40,235 nucleotides of DNA from an uncultured Muribaculaceae bacterium (lineage in GTDB: Bacteria > Bacteroidota > Bacteroidia > Bacteroidales > Muribaculaceae). The notes below the pieces were generated by a model. The model saw nothing but the letters and a program-made list of their open reading frames with translations. It ran no database searches and was not told where the DNA came from. Positions 13,731-22,654 of the stretch are shown in pieces. The stretch spans positions 1-40,235 of the forward strand of contig CAKUKR010000013.1 of assembly GCA_934663645.1 (NCBI GenBank), given 5' to 3'. Positions within the stretch are counted from its first letter, which is position 1. Each line of letters begins with the position of its first letter. The translations under genes were made by a program, and so were the position numbers.

Positions 13731-15005
13731 TTAGAAAAATGTCAGAAGCATGTCGGCGCGTTGCAATTCTGCATGATCTTTTCCGAGGGTTTGCTCCAGC
13801 TGGCTGCGTAGATGCAGGGCTTCTGCCGATTTCCCCTTTCCGCTGTCAATCATGCCGATGTATCGGTCAAGGGCGTTTTGTGTGTCTTGCTGCATATATG
13901 GCACATCCATTTGTTGGAGGATGTAGTTCGCATCGCGTCCGTTTTGGTTAGGGAAGTCGTAGATCTGCCGTTTCGACAGGCTGAAGATGCAGCAGTCCCC
14001 GATTTGGCTGAAAATCAGGGGTGCGTGCGTGGTGACGATGAACTGTATGCAGGGGAACGCCTTGCGCAGGTCATTGAGTATGTGCGTCTGCCATGAGGGA
14101 TGCAGGTGCAGGTCAATTTCATCTATCAGGACAACGCCTTTGGTAACTTCTGGGGCATTTGTGCCTCGGTGAGGGTTCAACAGATAGCAGCGGAACGCCA
14201 GTTCCATCACTAGGGCCAGAGTGCTTCTAATACCGTCAGACAACATACTGAACGGCAGAGGAGTGTCGTTGCCGTATCCGACCGTCAGCTCCTTTTGTTT
14301 AAGCTCGTAACGCAGAGAAGAGCAGTTGATGCACTTTTTCACCGCTTCACACACGGTCTGGAGGATTTCGGAGTTGTTGCCGTTTTGAATTTCATCGAGA
14401 GTTTCCGTATAGAACAAATCGAGGAAAAAACGGATGTTTGTTGTTGCGTCAAGCGCGTTGAAGTAGCCCTGCAGACGGCTTCCCTGCGTTTTGACCTCTG
14501 AGTCGCGCCGTTCCTTTTTATAGCGGTTGGTTGAGAAGAAAGCGATGAGCGGAATGTCATAGCCGCAGCCGCTGCGGACGGATTGCTGTATATCCTTGGA
14601 AAGCTGTTTCATTTCCTTGGCATCCTTGTGGGTCGTTTTCCCTCCTTTCGTTTCAACTGCACGTTTCCACGAAATGCTTTTCATGGGCGATTGTCCTCTT
14701 AGCTCGGTGTCAAAAACGTCAACAACCGCATCCGTCAATATATAGCATGGGAGTGACGGCTCCAGGTTTTTGCCGATGCGGGAAAGCCTGATGTCGTCAG
14801 GGGCAATTCCTGGGACGCTTATCTTGTTGTCATATTTGTCGAAATTGAGGTATAGAGAGCCGATGGATATGCGCAGAGCTTCAAGCAATGAACTCTTGCC
14901 GGTGCCATTGTTGCCGATAAGGATATTCATATTCGGATGCAAATGCGTTATATGCAAATCATCGTAACACTTGAAATTATGGATATGTATCTTTGTCAGC
15001 TTCAT
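13731..15005 (-). CDS. AAA/ABC-type ATPase, PtuA-like (Septu component)
   Basis: A 424-residue ATPase of the SMC/ABC-like AAA group. The N-terminus FKCYDDLHI precedes Walker A GNNGTGKSS (31-39); an ABC-signature-like LSDGIRS lies at 255-261; Walker B is VVLIDEIDLHLHP (291-303), and the switch histidine is in VTTHAP (324-329). No TOPRIM domain follows, which separates it from OLD/GajA nucleases. Together with the adjacent HNH gene it matches the two-gene Septu layout (PtuA ATPase sensor plus PtuB nuclease), although at 424 residues it is on the short side. It is the first gene of the four-gene run 15005-10472. No clear Bacteroidetes promoter was found upstream; an inverted repeat lies at 15056-15088. 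Confidence 0.78.
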   Translation of the reverse strand: MKLTKIHIHNFKCYDDLHITHLHPNMNILIGNNGTGKSSLLEALRISIGSLYLNFDKYDNKISVPGIAPDDIRLSRIGKNLEPSLPCYILTDAVVDVFDTELRGQSPMKSISWKRAVETKGGKTTHKDAKEMKQLSKDIQQSVRSGCGYDIPLIAFFSTNRYKKERRDSEVKTQGSRLQGYFNALDATTNIRFFLDLFYTETLDEIQNGNNSEILQTVCEAVKKCINCSSLRYELKQKELTVGYGNDTPLPFSMLSDGIRSTLALVMELAFRCYLLNPHRGTNAPEVTKGVVLIDEIDLHLHPSWQTHILNDLRKAFPCIQFIVTTHAPLIFSQIGDCCIFSLSKRQIYDFPNQNGRDANYILQQMDVPYMQQDTQNALDRYIGMIDSGKGKSAEALHLRSQLEQTLGKDHAELQRADMLLTFF

Positions 15006-15055
15006 CGGGTGTGCTATTTTTACCTCAAATCCCTCAAATGGGTAATGACGTTACT

Positions 15056-15088
15056 GATATAACGCAGAAAACGATAAAACATTATATC
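15056..15088. promoter_or_regulatory. Inverted repeat upstream of the Septu-like operon
   Basis: GATATAA (15056-15062) and TTATATC (15082-15088) form a 7-bp inverted repeat with a 19-nt spacer, about 50 bp before the ATPase start codon. It could be an operator or a weak hairpin; nothing else marks it. Confidence 0.3.
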
Positions 15089-15110
15089 ACAGCGTGTGGC
15101 AACAATGCCG

Positions 15111-15146
15111 AAAGAGGGTATGCCTTAATGAACAGGCATACCCTCT
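15111..15146 (-). terminator. Terminator hairpin of the PKD-domain gene
   Basis: AGAGGGTATGCCT and AGGCATACCCTCT (15134-15146 and 15113-15125) form a perfect 13-bp stem with an 8-nt loop, 23 nt after the stop codon. The T tail is short (TTT), so it is a weaker terminator or an mRNA end stabiliser. Confidence 0.65.
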
Positions 15147-15168
15147 GTGTTGAGTGAGTGACGGTAGG

Positions 15169-17724
15169 TTATCGCTTGATAAGCACTTTCTTGCCGCCGA
15201 TGATGTAGATGCCATCGGTCAGCCTGTCGGCCGGTACGGGCATGCCTTGAAGGTTGTAGATGGTGTCTGCGCCGCGCTCGTTGTCGATGACGCTGTCAAC
15301 GATACCGGTGTTGGTGTCGAAGCTGATGCGCGGGGCAATGGCAAACGAGAGGGACTCGTCTACATTCTTGACCCATGTCCGTGTGCCGGTGGGCTGATTG
15401 TTTTCGTCCAGGTCTTCGAGCCAGTGGTATACGGTGCTCTTAGACAGATCTTCGCGTCTGGGCGAGCAGTACATGGCTATGTCGTCGCCGTCAGCGTTGG
15501 GGAAGCCGGTGATGGTGATGAAGAATTCGGTCTCGACATCAACCGGGGTGTCGAAAGTGAATATGGTCGGGTCGTTGTATGTCTCCGAGGCATCGACGAG
15601 CTGTGAGGCTTTCAGAGTCTTGGTGGCGAGCACGTCGCCAGGGAGGCCGTCGATAGCGTTGGTGAGCGATACCACGATGTCAGCGTCTGTGCTGACGGCT
15701 GTAGCGCGTGCGAAATATACGTTAACCCCAGATACGGTAATCTTGGCGAGGGGAGCTGTGAAATGCTCGGCGAAACCGGGCATGTCGAGCCAGTTGGTGC
15801 CGCCATAGTAGCCGTACCACGACAGGCTGATCGGGGCGAGCATGGTGTTCTCCTCAACAGGGATGTTCCATATCAGGTTCTCGCCGCCGGCTTTCAGCGC
15901 GTAGAGGTATGTGGATGATTCTCCGGCCTCGTTGCTGACAGTCAGGTCAACGTCGTAAGTGCCGGCCTTGAGGTATTTCACAGTGACTTCGGCAGCATCA
16001 GATGTCGGGGTGTCAGTGCCGGGGAATGTCCAGCTTCGGGTGTCGGGGTCGCCTGTTGACTCGTCAGTGAATGTAAGGGGCACATCGAGAGGCACAACCA
16101 GCGATGCTTCCGGCGAGTAGTATGCGCCTTCGGGCGTGCCGATGGCGGCTTGCGGCGCCTCGCGGCGCACTACCACAAATCCAGTGCGAGTCTTGGTGGA
16201 GATGTTGCCGGCCTCGTCGGATACTGTCAGAGACACGTCAAATGTGCCGGTGTTGGGATAGGTGACCGTGGGGGACTGCTCGTTGCTTGTGGCGGGTTCT
16301 GCACCGGCAAATGTCCATTGCCATGACGAGGGTTCGCCCTCGGTCATGTCAGTGAATGTGACGCTGCTGCCCGGGGTGATGTATACTTTGGCATCGTCGC
16401 TGTTGTCAGTGGTGACAATCTCGAAATCGTCGAACATGGCATCGTCGCCGTCCGTTCCGCTGTAGTTGAACGTGAATTGCACGGTCTTGCCAGCGTATTG
16501 CGACAGGTCAATCTCGTGCTGTGTCCACTTCGTGTCTTCAATGTTGTTATTCTGCGCCCACAGGAATGAGTCCCAGAGGGTTGTCGTCGTGCCGTCAACG
16601 GTTATGTTGAGGTTGGTGTGAGCATAGTACAGCCATACGGGATTGAAAACGCCCCAAAAGCGCAGCTTGGCGTTTGCTGGGATTGTGATTTCCGGCGAGG
16701 TGATGTTTTCATCGAGTGTGGATGATGAGCGTGCTATGTAGAGCGAGCCAGTGCTTTCGGGGTTGACGCTGCTGAAAGCCGGCACGGTGTTGGAGTACGG
16801 GTTTTCGGAGATGCGCCAACGCTCGTAGTAGCTGTCCTGGGTCCAGTCGGAGATGCTGGCGTTGGTGTCAAAGCCGTTGCTGTAAGCAGCTGTTGCGCAG
16901 AGGGGCGATGAGAATTGTGCTGTTAGGGCATTGCCGTCTTCGCCGGTTATTCCCAGCTCGTCCCAAGATGTTGCAACCCTGATGGCATCGACCGTTACAG
17001 TCGGACCGAGGTTGTTCTTCAGGCTTCCGAAGAGGCACAGCCCGGCAGCTCCGCTCGCATCGAGGTCATAGCTGTCAGAGGCAGAAGCATCAGCTGTTGC
17101 CGGTTCTGAGGCTGAAGGGTTTACGTATAGCGAGATGACATCGTTCTTCAGCCCGCTTACGAATGTGTATTTCACCACAACCAGGTATGTCTTGCCAAAC
17201 TCGAATGAGGCGTTGGTCTTTGCCCCGAAACCGATGCTCCCCTTTGATACACCGAATTTGAAGCCGTTGGCGTTGTTGCCGTCTTTGACGGCATACAGGC
17301 GGCCGCGATCGGTAGCAGCAGCCTGGTCGGCGCGAGTGTTTCCCTTGTCGTCTATCAGCCCGAGGAAGCAGGTGTCGTCATTGACAGACTCCACGTTTAC
17401 CAGCAACGACACATACACGTCGCCCGAGGCGGTTGCATGAGTGAAGTACTTCTTCAGCTGCTCGCAGTTGGTCCAGCTGTATTCCTCGTCAGCCACGATT
17501 TTTGCGGCGTTGCTTGTTGCGTCTGTCTGGTAGCCGGCGTACGCAAGCGGCGTTGCCGCCACTTGGATAGGACTTTTGTTGTAATTGTTGTTGCGCAGCC
17601 ATCCGTTCGTCTGGTACAGATTGCCCGCCTGGTATGCGAAATCATCCTGCATCAGGACTTCCGCGTTTGCTGACAGCCAGGGAATGCATCCAGCCATCAG
17701 CAGAAGGGGTAGAAATCTTTTCAT
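15169..17724 (-). CDS. Secreted multidomain protein with two PKD domains and sorting-type tail
   Basis: An 851-residue protein. A signal peptide (MKRFLPLLLMAGCIPWLSANA) is followed by a lamin-G- or concanavalin-like N-terminal beta region, then a jelly-roll region resembling cleaved-adhesin/MAM domains (about 300-440, ending YSGTDGDDAMFDDFEIV). Two PKD domains follow at about 443-505 and 530-605 (WQWTFAGAEPATS..SPTVTYPNTGTFDVSLTVSDEAGN and a diverged second). A beta domain and a C-terminal tail (TIYNLQGMPVPADRLTDGIYIIGGKKVLIKR) of the type IX sorting kind complete it. It is probably exported across the outer membrane to the surface; no enzyme motif is seen. The start at 17724 is chosen over 17760 because it begins the signal peptide and follows the promoter at 17749-17779. 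Confidence 0.85.
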   Translation of the reverse strand: MKRFLPLLLMAGCIPWLSANAEVLMQDDFAYQAGNLYQTNGWLRNNNYNKSPIQVAATPLAYAGYQTDATSNAAKIVADEEYSWTNCEQLKKYFTHATASGDVYVSLLVNVESVNDDTCFLGLIDDKGNTRADQAAATDRGRLYAVKDGNNANGFKFGVSKGSIGFGAKTNASFEFGKTYLVVVKYTFVSGLKNDVISLYVNPSASEPATADASASDSYDLDASGAAGLCLFGSLKNNLGPTVTVDAIRVATSWDELGITGEDGNALTAQFSSPLCATAAYSNGFDTNASISDWTQDSYYERWRISENPYSNTVPAFSSVNPESTGSLYIARSSSTLDENITSPEITIPANAKLRFWGVFNPVWLYYAHTNLNITVDGTTTTLWDSFLWAQNNNIEDTKWTQHEIDLSQYAGKTVQFTFNYSGTDGDDAMFDDFEIVTTDNSDDAKVYITPGSSVTFTDMTEGEPSSWQWTFAGAEPATSNEQSPTVTYPNTGTFDVSLTVSDEAGNISTKTRTGFVVVRREAPQAAIGTPEGAYYSPEASLVVPLDVPLTFTDESTGDPDTRSWTFPGTDTPTSDAAEVTVKYLKAGTYDVDLTVSNEAGESSTYLYALKAGGENLIWNIPVEENTMLAPISLSWYGYYGGTNWLDMPGFAEHFTAPLAKITVSGVNVYFARATAVSTDADIVVSLTNAIDGLPGDVLATKTLKASQLVDASETYNDPTIFTFDTPVDVETEFFITITGFPNADGDDIAMYCSPRREDLSKSTVYHWLEDLDENNQPTGTRTWVKNVDESLSFAIAPRISFDTNTGIVDSVIDNERGADTIYNLQGMPVPADRLTDGIYIIGGKKVLIKR

Positions 17725-17748
17725 ATTGATGATTTTAGTGACTTTTCG

Positions 17749-17779
17749 CAAAAGTAGCAATTATATTTCGCATGGCAAA
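17749..17779 (-). promoter_or_regulatory. Promoter of the PKD-domain gene
   Basis: On the minus strand, TTTG (17776-17779), 19 nt, TACTTTTG (17749-17756): a full consensus match, 24 nt before the ATG. It also shows that the in-frame ATG at 17760 cannot be used from this promoter. Confidence 0.8.
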
Positions 17780-17816
17780 TATTTAGACGAATAATTATTG
17801 CCGAAAAGGTGCAACG

Positions 17817-17830
17817 ACTATACGTATAGT
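17817..17830. promoter_or_regulatory. Perfect 14-bp palindrome in a divergent intergenic region
   Basis: ACTATACGTATAGT is fully self-complementary and lies 38 bp upstream of the minus-strand promoter's -33 element and about 96 bp upstream of the GtrA -7 box. It could be an operator half-site pair; only one copy was noticed. Confidence 0.3.
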
Positions 17831-17925
17831 TGCTTTTGGGGCTGCAAGTATGCTTTGCAAGTTGTTGAAATATAATGTATTGGTTGTTTTTTATTCTGGA
17901 GGTGCGTTATCTCGCGATTTTTGAC

Positions 17926-17933
17926 TAACTTTG
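17926..17933 (+). promoter_or_regulatory. -7 box of the GtrA operon
   Basis: TAACTTTG fits the consensus exactly, 53 nt before the GtrA ATG. The -33 region (GTGC/GGTG) does not contain TTG. Confidence 0.5.
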
Positions 17934-17986
17934 TAACTAATAGAAGCGTGCGAGCCACGCCAATTCGTGCAATCTAGTATCATGAA

Positions 17987-18478
17987 ATGAAATCTATACG
18001 CGAAATAGCGACAGAGAAGGTGAAAGGCGAGAGCCGTATCGACGAGATACTGCGCTTTGCCATAACTGGCGGCATTGCCACGGTGCTCCAATACGGCATC
18101 TATGTCGTGTTTGTCGATGCAGTAGGGGTCAAGGCTGTCCCCTCGCAGCTTATCAGCTATGTGCTTAGCTTCATAGCCAACTTTTTCCTGTCAGCATACT
18201 TCACCTTCCGCGCCAAGCCTACCGGCGGGCGCGGATTGGGCTTCATATTGAGCCATTTGGTCAACATGGGGCTGCAGACGGGGCTGGTGGCTATATTCAA
18301 AGGCATTGTCGGTTCCACGCTTGCTTTGCTGCCGGCTATGGCTATCTGCATCCCTGTAAACTATATCATGGTGCGGACTGTTTTCAAGAGCAAGGTGTTC
18401 ATGCCCGCCAGCCAAAGGGAAGCTCTTAAGGATAAAGCCGTGGCAGGCGACAGGGCTGGCAACAAACCGAACTCATGA
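17987..18478 (+). CDS. GtrA-like membrane protein
   Basis: A 163-residue protein with four predicted helices and the GtrA family opening LRFAITGGIATVLQYGIYVVF (residues 22-42), a second helix with SYVLSFIANFFLSAYFTF, then VNMGLQTGLVAIF and a final helix with PVNYIMVRTVFKSKVF. GtrA proteins are inner-membrane proteins linked to transfer of polyprenyl-phosphate sugars for cell-surface glycans. No glycosyltransferase is next to it here, so its pathway is open. DUF4491 follows after 21 bp and is probably co-transcribed. Confidence 0.88.
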   Translation: MKSIREIATEKVKGESRIDEILRFAITGGIATVLQYGIYVVFVDAVGVKAVPSQLISYVLSFIANFFLSAYFTFRAKPTGGRGLGFILSHLVNMGLQTGLVAIFKGIVGSTLALLPAMAICIPVNYIMVRTVFKSKVFMPASQREALKDKAVAGDRAGNKPNS

Positions 18479-18499
18479 CAACAATAATAAAGTGAGCCA

Positions 18500-18835
18500 A
18501 TGACCGAAATGCTGTCGCAGTACCATATAGGAGGATTGATAATAGGCATCTGCACATTCCTCATCATAGGCGTGTTCCATCCTCTTGTCATCAAGGGAGA
18601 GTATCATTTCGGGGTGAAATGCTGGAAATGGTTTCTTCTGGCAGGACTGGCTGCAATGGCCGGGTGTCTGTTTGTAGCAGACTTGTTCTGGTCGTCGCTG
18701 CTCGGAGTCACGGCGTTCAGCTGTTTCTGGAGTATCGGCGAGGTGAGGCAGCAGGAGAAGCGTGTGCGCAAGGGGTGGTTTCCGCGCAATCCCCGGCGCA
18801 AGTACCCATGGGACGATGATAGAGAAAACAATTAA
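18500..18835 (+). CDS. DUF4491 family membrane protein
   Basis: A 111-residue protein with three hydrophobic helices and the family signature FHPLVIKGEYHFGVKCWKWF (residues 26-45), ending in a basic then acidic tail (RKGWFPRNPRRKYPWDDD). DUF4491 is a small Bacteroidetes membrane family of unknown function. It is the second gene after gtrA-like and ends just before a bidirectional terminator shared with clpC. Confidence 0.85.
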   Translation: MTEMLSQYHIGGLIIGICTFLIIGVFHPLVIKGEYHFGVKCWKWFLLAGLAAMAGCLFVADLFWSSLLGVTAFSCFWSIGEVRQQEKRVRKGWFPRNPRRKYPWDDDRENN

Positions 18836-18849
18836 TTGATACCTAATTA

Positions 18850-18890
18850 AAGAAGAGAGATGGCGCATCTACAGTGCCATCTCTCTTCTT
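18850..18890. terminator. Bidirectional terminator between DUF4491 and clpC
   Basis: AAGAAGAGAGATGGC (18850-18864) pairs perfectly over 15 bp with GCCATCTCTCTTCTT (18876-18890), with an 11-nt loop. The two genes converge on it. T-rich ends exist on both strands, although neither is a long T run. Confidence 0.8.
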
Positions 18891-18911
18891 GTATCATCTA
18901 TGTCCTGCGGG

Positions 18912-21533
18912 TCAGCCGACCTTACCGGTGTCAGAGGCATTTGCCCTGTCATGGTCATCGGTATTGCCCTCCGCATCCTCGGCGGGAATGAGCGGACGGA
19001 AATCCATGGTCAGCTTCTCGTCGCCGCTTTTGTAGGAGACATCGACAGTTCCGCCGAGCGCGCCCTCGGTGTTGAGGCGCAGCAGCAGTTCTGCAAGGTC
19101 GTCCTCGAGATACTTCTGTATGGCGCGTTTCAGCGGGCGTGCCCCGAAGTTCTTGTCATACCCCTTGTCGGCAATGAAGTCCTTGGCCTCCGGGGTGAGG
19201 TTGAGCTTGAAGCCGAGCTTCTCGATGCGGCTGTAGAAGCCTTTCAGCTCGATGTCAATAATCTTGAATATAGACTCGCGGTCGAGCTGGTCAAACATTA
19301 TTATATCGTCCACGCGGTTGAGAAACTCGGGCGAGAAGGCGCGGTTCAGAGCTTTGGAGATGACCGAATGGCTCTGTTCCTTGGTGAGGGTGGCGGTATT
19401 GAAGCCTACGCCTGCGCCGAAGTCTTTCAGCTGGCGAGACCCTACGTTGCTGGTCATGACCAGGATGGTGTTCTTGAAGTCGATGCGGCGGCCGAGCGAG
19501 TCGGTGAGCCGTCCCTCGTCCATCACCTGCAGCAGCAGGTTGAACACATCGGGGTGAGCTTTCTCAATCTCGTCGAGCAGCACTACGGAATACGGGCGGC
19601 GGCGGACCTTTTCGGTGAGCTGGCCTCCCTCCTCGTAGCCTACATATCCCGGAGGCGCGCCCACGAGACGTGAGACGGTGAACTTCTCCATGTATTCCGA
19701 CATGTCCATGCGTATCAGCGCGTCGGGCGAATCGAACAGATACTCGGCGAGTTTCTTGGCAAGGTATGTCTTGCCGACACCCGTCGGGCCGAGGAACATG
19801 AATGTGCCTATAGGCTTGTCCGGATCTTTCAGCCCGATGCGGTTGCGCTGTATCGCCTTGACAATCTTTTTGATGGCTTCGTCCTGTCCGATAACAGAGC
19901 CTTTGAGCGCGTCGCCCATTTTGAGCAGGCGGCTGCCCTCGGCTTGGGCTATGCGCTGTGTGGGTACGCCGGTCATCAGGGCGACGACTTCAGCTACTTT
20001 CTCGTCATCAACCACTTGACGCTCCTCGTCCATGTGCGCTTCCCATTTCTCCTTTGCCTCGTCGAGGCGTGCGCGGCAAGCCTTTTCCTTGTCACGCATA
20101 GATGCCGCCAGTTCAAAATCCTGATTGCGGGCAGCGGCGAGCTTCTTCTCCGTAACCTCGTCGATTTCTTTCTCGAGTTGCTCAATTTCCTCCGGCACGA
20201 CGATGTTGGAGATATGGACGCGAGAACCGGCTTCGTCAAGGGCATCGAGGGCCTTGTCGGGGAAATTGCGGTCGCTTACATACCGTTCGGTCAGAGAAAC
20301 GCACGCTTCGAGAGCTTCATCTGTGTAGGTGACGTTGTGATGCTGCTCATACTTGCCCTTGACGTTGCGAAGTATTTCGAGCGTCTCTTCGGGAGATGTC
20401 GGTTCGACCATCACTTTCTGGAAACGGCGTTCCAGCGCACCGTCCTTTTCGATGTTCTGGCGGTATTCGTCGAGTGTCGTAGCGCCGATGCATTGTATTT
20501 CGCCGCGAGCCAACGCCGGCTTGAGCATATTGGCGGCATCCATGGTCCCAGGGGTGCTGCCAGCACCGACTATGGTGTGCAGCTCGTCGATGAACAGGAT
20601 AATGTCGGGGTTTTTGGTCAGCTCGTCGAGGACCGCCTTTATGCGTTCCTCAAACTGTCCCCGGTATTTTGTTCCGGCAAGCATCCCCGCCATGTCGAGG
20701 CCGACCAGTCGTTTGCCGACCAGTATGCGAGGCACCTTGCGCTGGACTATCCTCAGGGCGAGGCCCTCGACTATTGCAGACTTGCCCACCCCGGGTTCGC
20801 CTATCAGCACTGGGTTGTTCTTCTTGCGCCGTGCGAGTATCTGCGCCAGCCGCTCGATCTCCTTGTCACGGCCTATGACCGGGTCGAGTTTCCCCTCGCG
20901 GGCTGACTTGGTCATGTCATAGCTGAACTTGTCGAGGGCAGGGGTGTCCGACCCTGGCTCGCCATCCTTGCGCTTCTTGCCCTTGCTCTTGTCGACGGAC
21001 TGCCGGAATGGCTGTTCATCGTCGTCCTCCTCGTCTTCGTTCCCGAATGTCGGTCCGGCAACTGGCTCTGCGTCGAGGCTGTCGATAGTCTGTATGGATA
21101 TGTTGAAGTTGAAATACTTTTCCTTCAATTGTTTCAGGAAGTCGCTGTCCATAGATCTTTTGTCGTGAATAAGGGCGAGAAAGATGTGTTCGCCGCCGAC
21201 AGTCTCGGCTTTCAGCTTCCGGGCCTCTGCGGTGGCGAGCTGCAGATGCCGTATTGCCGGGATGGCAATTTTGTACTGCTGCTCGAACAGTGTGGTAGAC
21301 TCGATGTTGGACTTGTCGTTGGTGATGTGTTCTTCGAGTTCGTTTACGAGAGCCTCAATGTCAACGTTTACCCGGCGGAGTATTTCCACGATGTTGACAT
21401 TGCCAGTTTCCCCCTGGCGGAGAGATGCCAGGAGGAAATGTTCGCTCGTGATGACAGGCGACCCGAGTCGTTGGGCCTCTTTCAGCGCGAGTTCGAGTAT
21501 CGGCTTGAATTGCTTTGCGAAGTCGTTTCTCAT
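18912..21533 (-). CDS. clpC: ATP-dependent Clp protease ATP-binding subunit ClpC
   Basis: An 873-residue Hsp100 unfoldase. It has a double Clp_N domain (residues 1-150), AAA module 1 with Walker [10 protein letters not shown] and Walker [10 protein letters not shown], and a UVR-containing middle region ([34 protein letters not shown]). AAA module 2 has GPTGVGKT and [10 protein letters not shown], followed by the C-terminal D2 small domain ([23 protein letters not shown]). It feeds unfolded proteins to ClpP. Start at 21533 ([20 protein letters not shown]) matches the family; the in-frame ATG at 21575 adds unrelated residues. It is transcribed alone, with SDR upstream in the same direction 68 bp away. 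No CtsR or McsAB genes are nearby, as usual in Bacteroidetes. Confidence 0.96.
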   Translation of the reverse strand: MRNDFAKQFKPILELALKEAQRLGSPVITSEHFLLASLRQGETGNVNIVEILRRVNVDIEALVNELEEHITNDKSNIESTTLFEQQYKIAIPAIRHLQLATAEARKLKAETVGGEHIFLALIHDKRSMDSDFLKQLKEKYFNFNISIQTIDSLDAEPVAGPTFGNEDEEDDDEQPFRQSVDKSKGKKRKDGEPGSDTPALDKFSYDMTKSAREGKLDPVIGRDKEIERLAQILARRKKNNPVLIGEPGVGKSAIVEGLALRIVQRKVPRILVGKRLVGLDMAGMLAGTKYRGQFEERIKAVLDELTKNPDIILFIDELHTIVGAGSTPGTMDAANMLKPALARGEIQCIGATTLDEYRQNIEKDGALERRFQKVMVEPTSPEETLEILRNVKGKYEQHHNVTYTDEALEACVSLTERYVSDRNFPDKALDALDEAGSRVHISNIVVPEEIEQLEKEIDEVTEKKLAAARNQDFELAASMRDKEKACRARLDEAKEKWEAHMDEERQVVDDEKVAEVVALMTGVPTQRIAQAEGSRLLKMGDALKGSVIGQDEAIKKIVKAIQRNRIGLKDPDKPIGTFMFLGPTGVGKTYLAKKLAEYLFDSPDALIRMDMSEYMEKFTVSRLVGAPPGYVGYEEGGQLTEKVRRRPYSVVLLDEIEKAHPDVFNLLLQVMDEGRLTDSLGRRIDFKNTILVMTSNVGSRQLKDFGAGVGFNTATLTKEQSHSVISKALNRAFSPEFLNRVDDIIMFDQLDRESIFKIIDIELKGFYSRIEKLGFKLNLTPEAKDFIADKGYDKNFGARPLKRAIQKYLEDDLAELLLRLNTEGALGGTVDVSYKSGDEKLTMDFRPLIPAEDAEGNTDDHDRANASDTGKVG

Positions 21534-21601
21534 TTTATAAGTCAAAATATGAAAACTTGGAGCGGACGGCTGCAATTCTTATGCCAAAAACGCAGTTCGG
21601 G

Positions 21602-22357
21602 TCAAGAACGCACTATTACAGAGCCCGAGCCCTGGTGTGTGGCGAGCACGAGCACTTCGGCTATCTGCACGTGTTTGGGCGCGTTGGCTGCATATACCGC
21701 GACATCCGCTATGTCATCGCCTGTCAGGGGCTTGATGCCTTGGTACACATGGTCGGCGCGGTCGTTGTCGCCGTGGAAGCGCACGCGGCTGAAATTGGTT
21801 TCGACAAGCCCTGGCTTGATGTTGGTGACACGCACGGAGGTGTGTGCCACGTCGATGCGCAGCCCGTCGGTTATCGTCTTGACAGCGGCTTTTGTGGCGC
21901 AATACACGTTGCCGCCGGCGTATGCCGCGTCACCTGCCACAGAGCCTATGTTGATGACGTGGCCGCAGTCGCGTTCCACCATTGCCGGCACTATGAGGCG
22001 GGTCATGGTGAGCAGCCCCTTGATGTTGGTGTCTATCATGGTGTCCCAGTCGGTGTAGTCGCCTTCATATTCAGGTTCGAGGCCGAGGGCGAGGCCGGCG
22101 TTGTTGACCAGCACGTCTATCTGTTTCCACTCCTCGGGGAGCGAGCCTACTGCTGCAGTTGCGGCTTCGCGGTCACGCACGTCAAAGCAGAGGGTGTGGA
22201 CCTGTGCGCCGGATTCTTCCAGTTCAGCAGCGAGGCCTGCAGTTCTCTTGGTGTCGCGTCCGGTGATGATGAGGCGGTAGCCCGCTTCGGCAAACTTGCA
22301 GGCACAGGCGCGGCCTATTCCGCTTGTCGCGCCAGTTATAAGAACGGTCTTTTTCAT
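21602..22357 (-). CDS. Short-chain dehydrogenase/reductase (YdfG-like)
   Basis: A 251-residue classical SDR. It has a TGATSGIG cofactor-binding loop (residues 8-15), NNAG (about 87-90), catalytic serine in INIGSVAG, and the YCATK tyrosine-lysine pair. An arginine after the second strand (TGRD) suggests NADP(H). The family includes L-allo-threonine/3-hydroxy acid dehydrogenases of the YdfG type. The substrate here is inferred, not shown. An open frame extends 101 codons upstream to 22660, but those residues are unlike any SDR and cross the gyrA promoter, so the ATG at 22357 is used. A -7 box lies at 22421-22428. Confidence 0.92.
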   Translation of the reverse strand: MKKTVLITGATSGIGRACACKFAEAGYRLIITGRDTKRTAGLAAELEESGAQVHTLCFDVRDREAATAAVGSLPEEWKQIDVLVNNAGLALGLEPEYEGDYTDWDTMIDTNIKGLLTMTRLIVPAMVERDCGHVINIGSVAGDAAYAGGNVYCATKAAVKTITDGLRIDVAHTSVRVTNIKPGLVETNFSRVRFHGDNDRADHVYQGIKPLTGDDIADVAVYAANAPKHVQIAEVLVLATHQGSGSVIVRS

Positions 22358-22420
22358 GATGAGGTGTCGTAATGTGTTTGTGTACAATGATATGCAGCGG
22401 ATGTATGCGCCGCAGCGTTG

Positions 22421-22428
22421 CAAAGGTA
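22421..22428 (-). promoter_or_regulatory. -7 box of the SDR gene
   Basis: TACCTTTG on the minus strand, 63 nt before the ATG at 22357, after a T7 tract. No TTG lies at the -33 position. Confidence 0.5.
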
Positions 22429-22569
22429 ATAAAAAAACGGCTTGCCGGAGTAACTTTTGCCTCCCTAAACGCTCCAACAAACAAGACCCCACAGCGAGCG
22501 AAGCACTCAGCCCATCACGCTGTGGAGGTGCAAAGCGGCGTATGATTTTCAAATTTGAAATAAAATCAC

Positions 22570-22577
22570 TAACTTTG
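22570..22577 (+). promoter_or_regulatory. -7 box of gyrA
   Basis: TAACTTTG, with TTTTC rather than TTTG about 20 nt upstream. The ~75-nt leader contains a hairpin, GGGGC (22605-22609) with GCCCC (22614-22618). Confidence 0.6.
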
Positions 22578-22654
22578 TACCTGAATAGGCTCATGCTGCG
22601 GCATGGGGCAAATGCCCCGCTTGCAGGAGCAGTCTTAACACAAAATATATTGCA

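Noticed and set aside
13002..15005. Retron with HNH and ATPase accessory genes
   Set aside because: No reverse transcriptase gene and no msr/msd-like RNA are present next to the pair.
18900..19673. 257-codon frame, and further long frames to 22372, opposite clpC and the SDR gene
   Set aside because: All lie antisense to ClpC and SDR motifs and have no recognisable domain or start signal.
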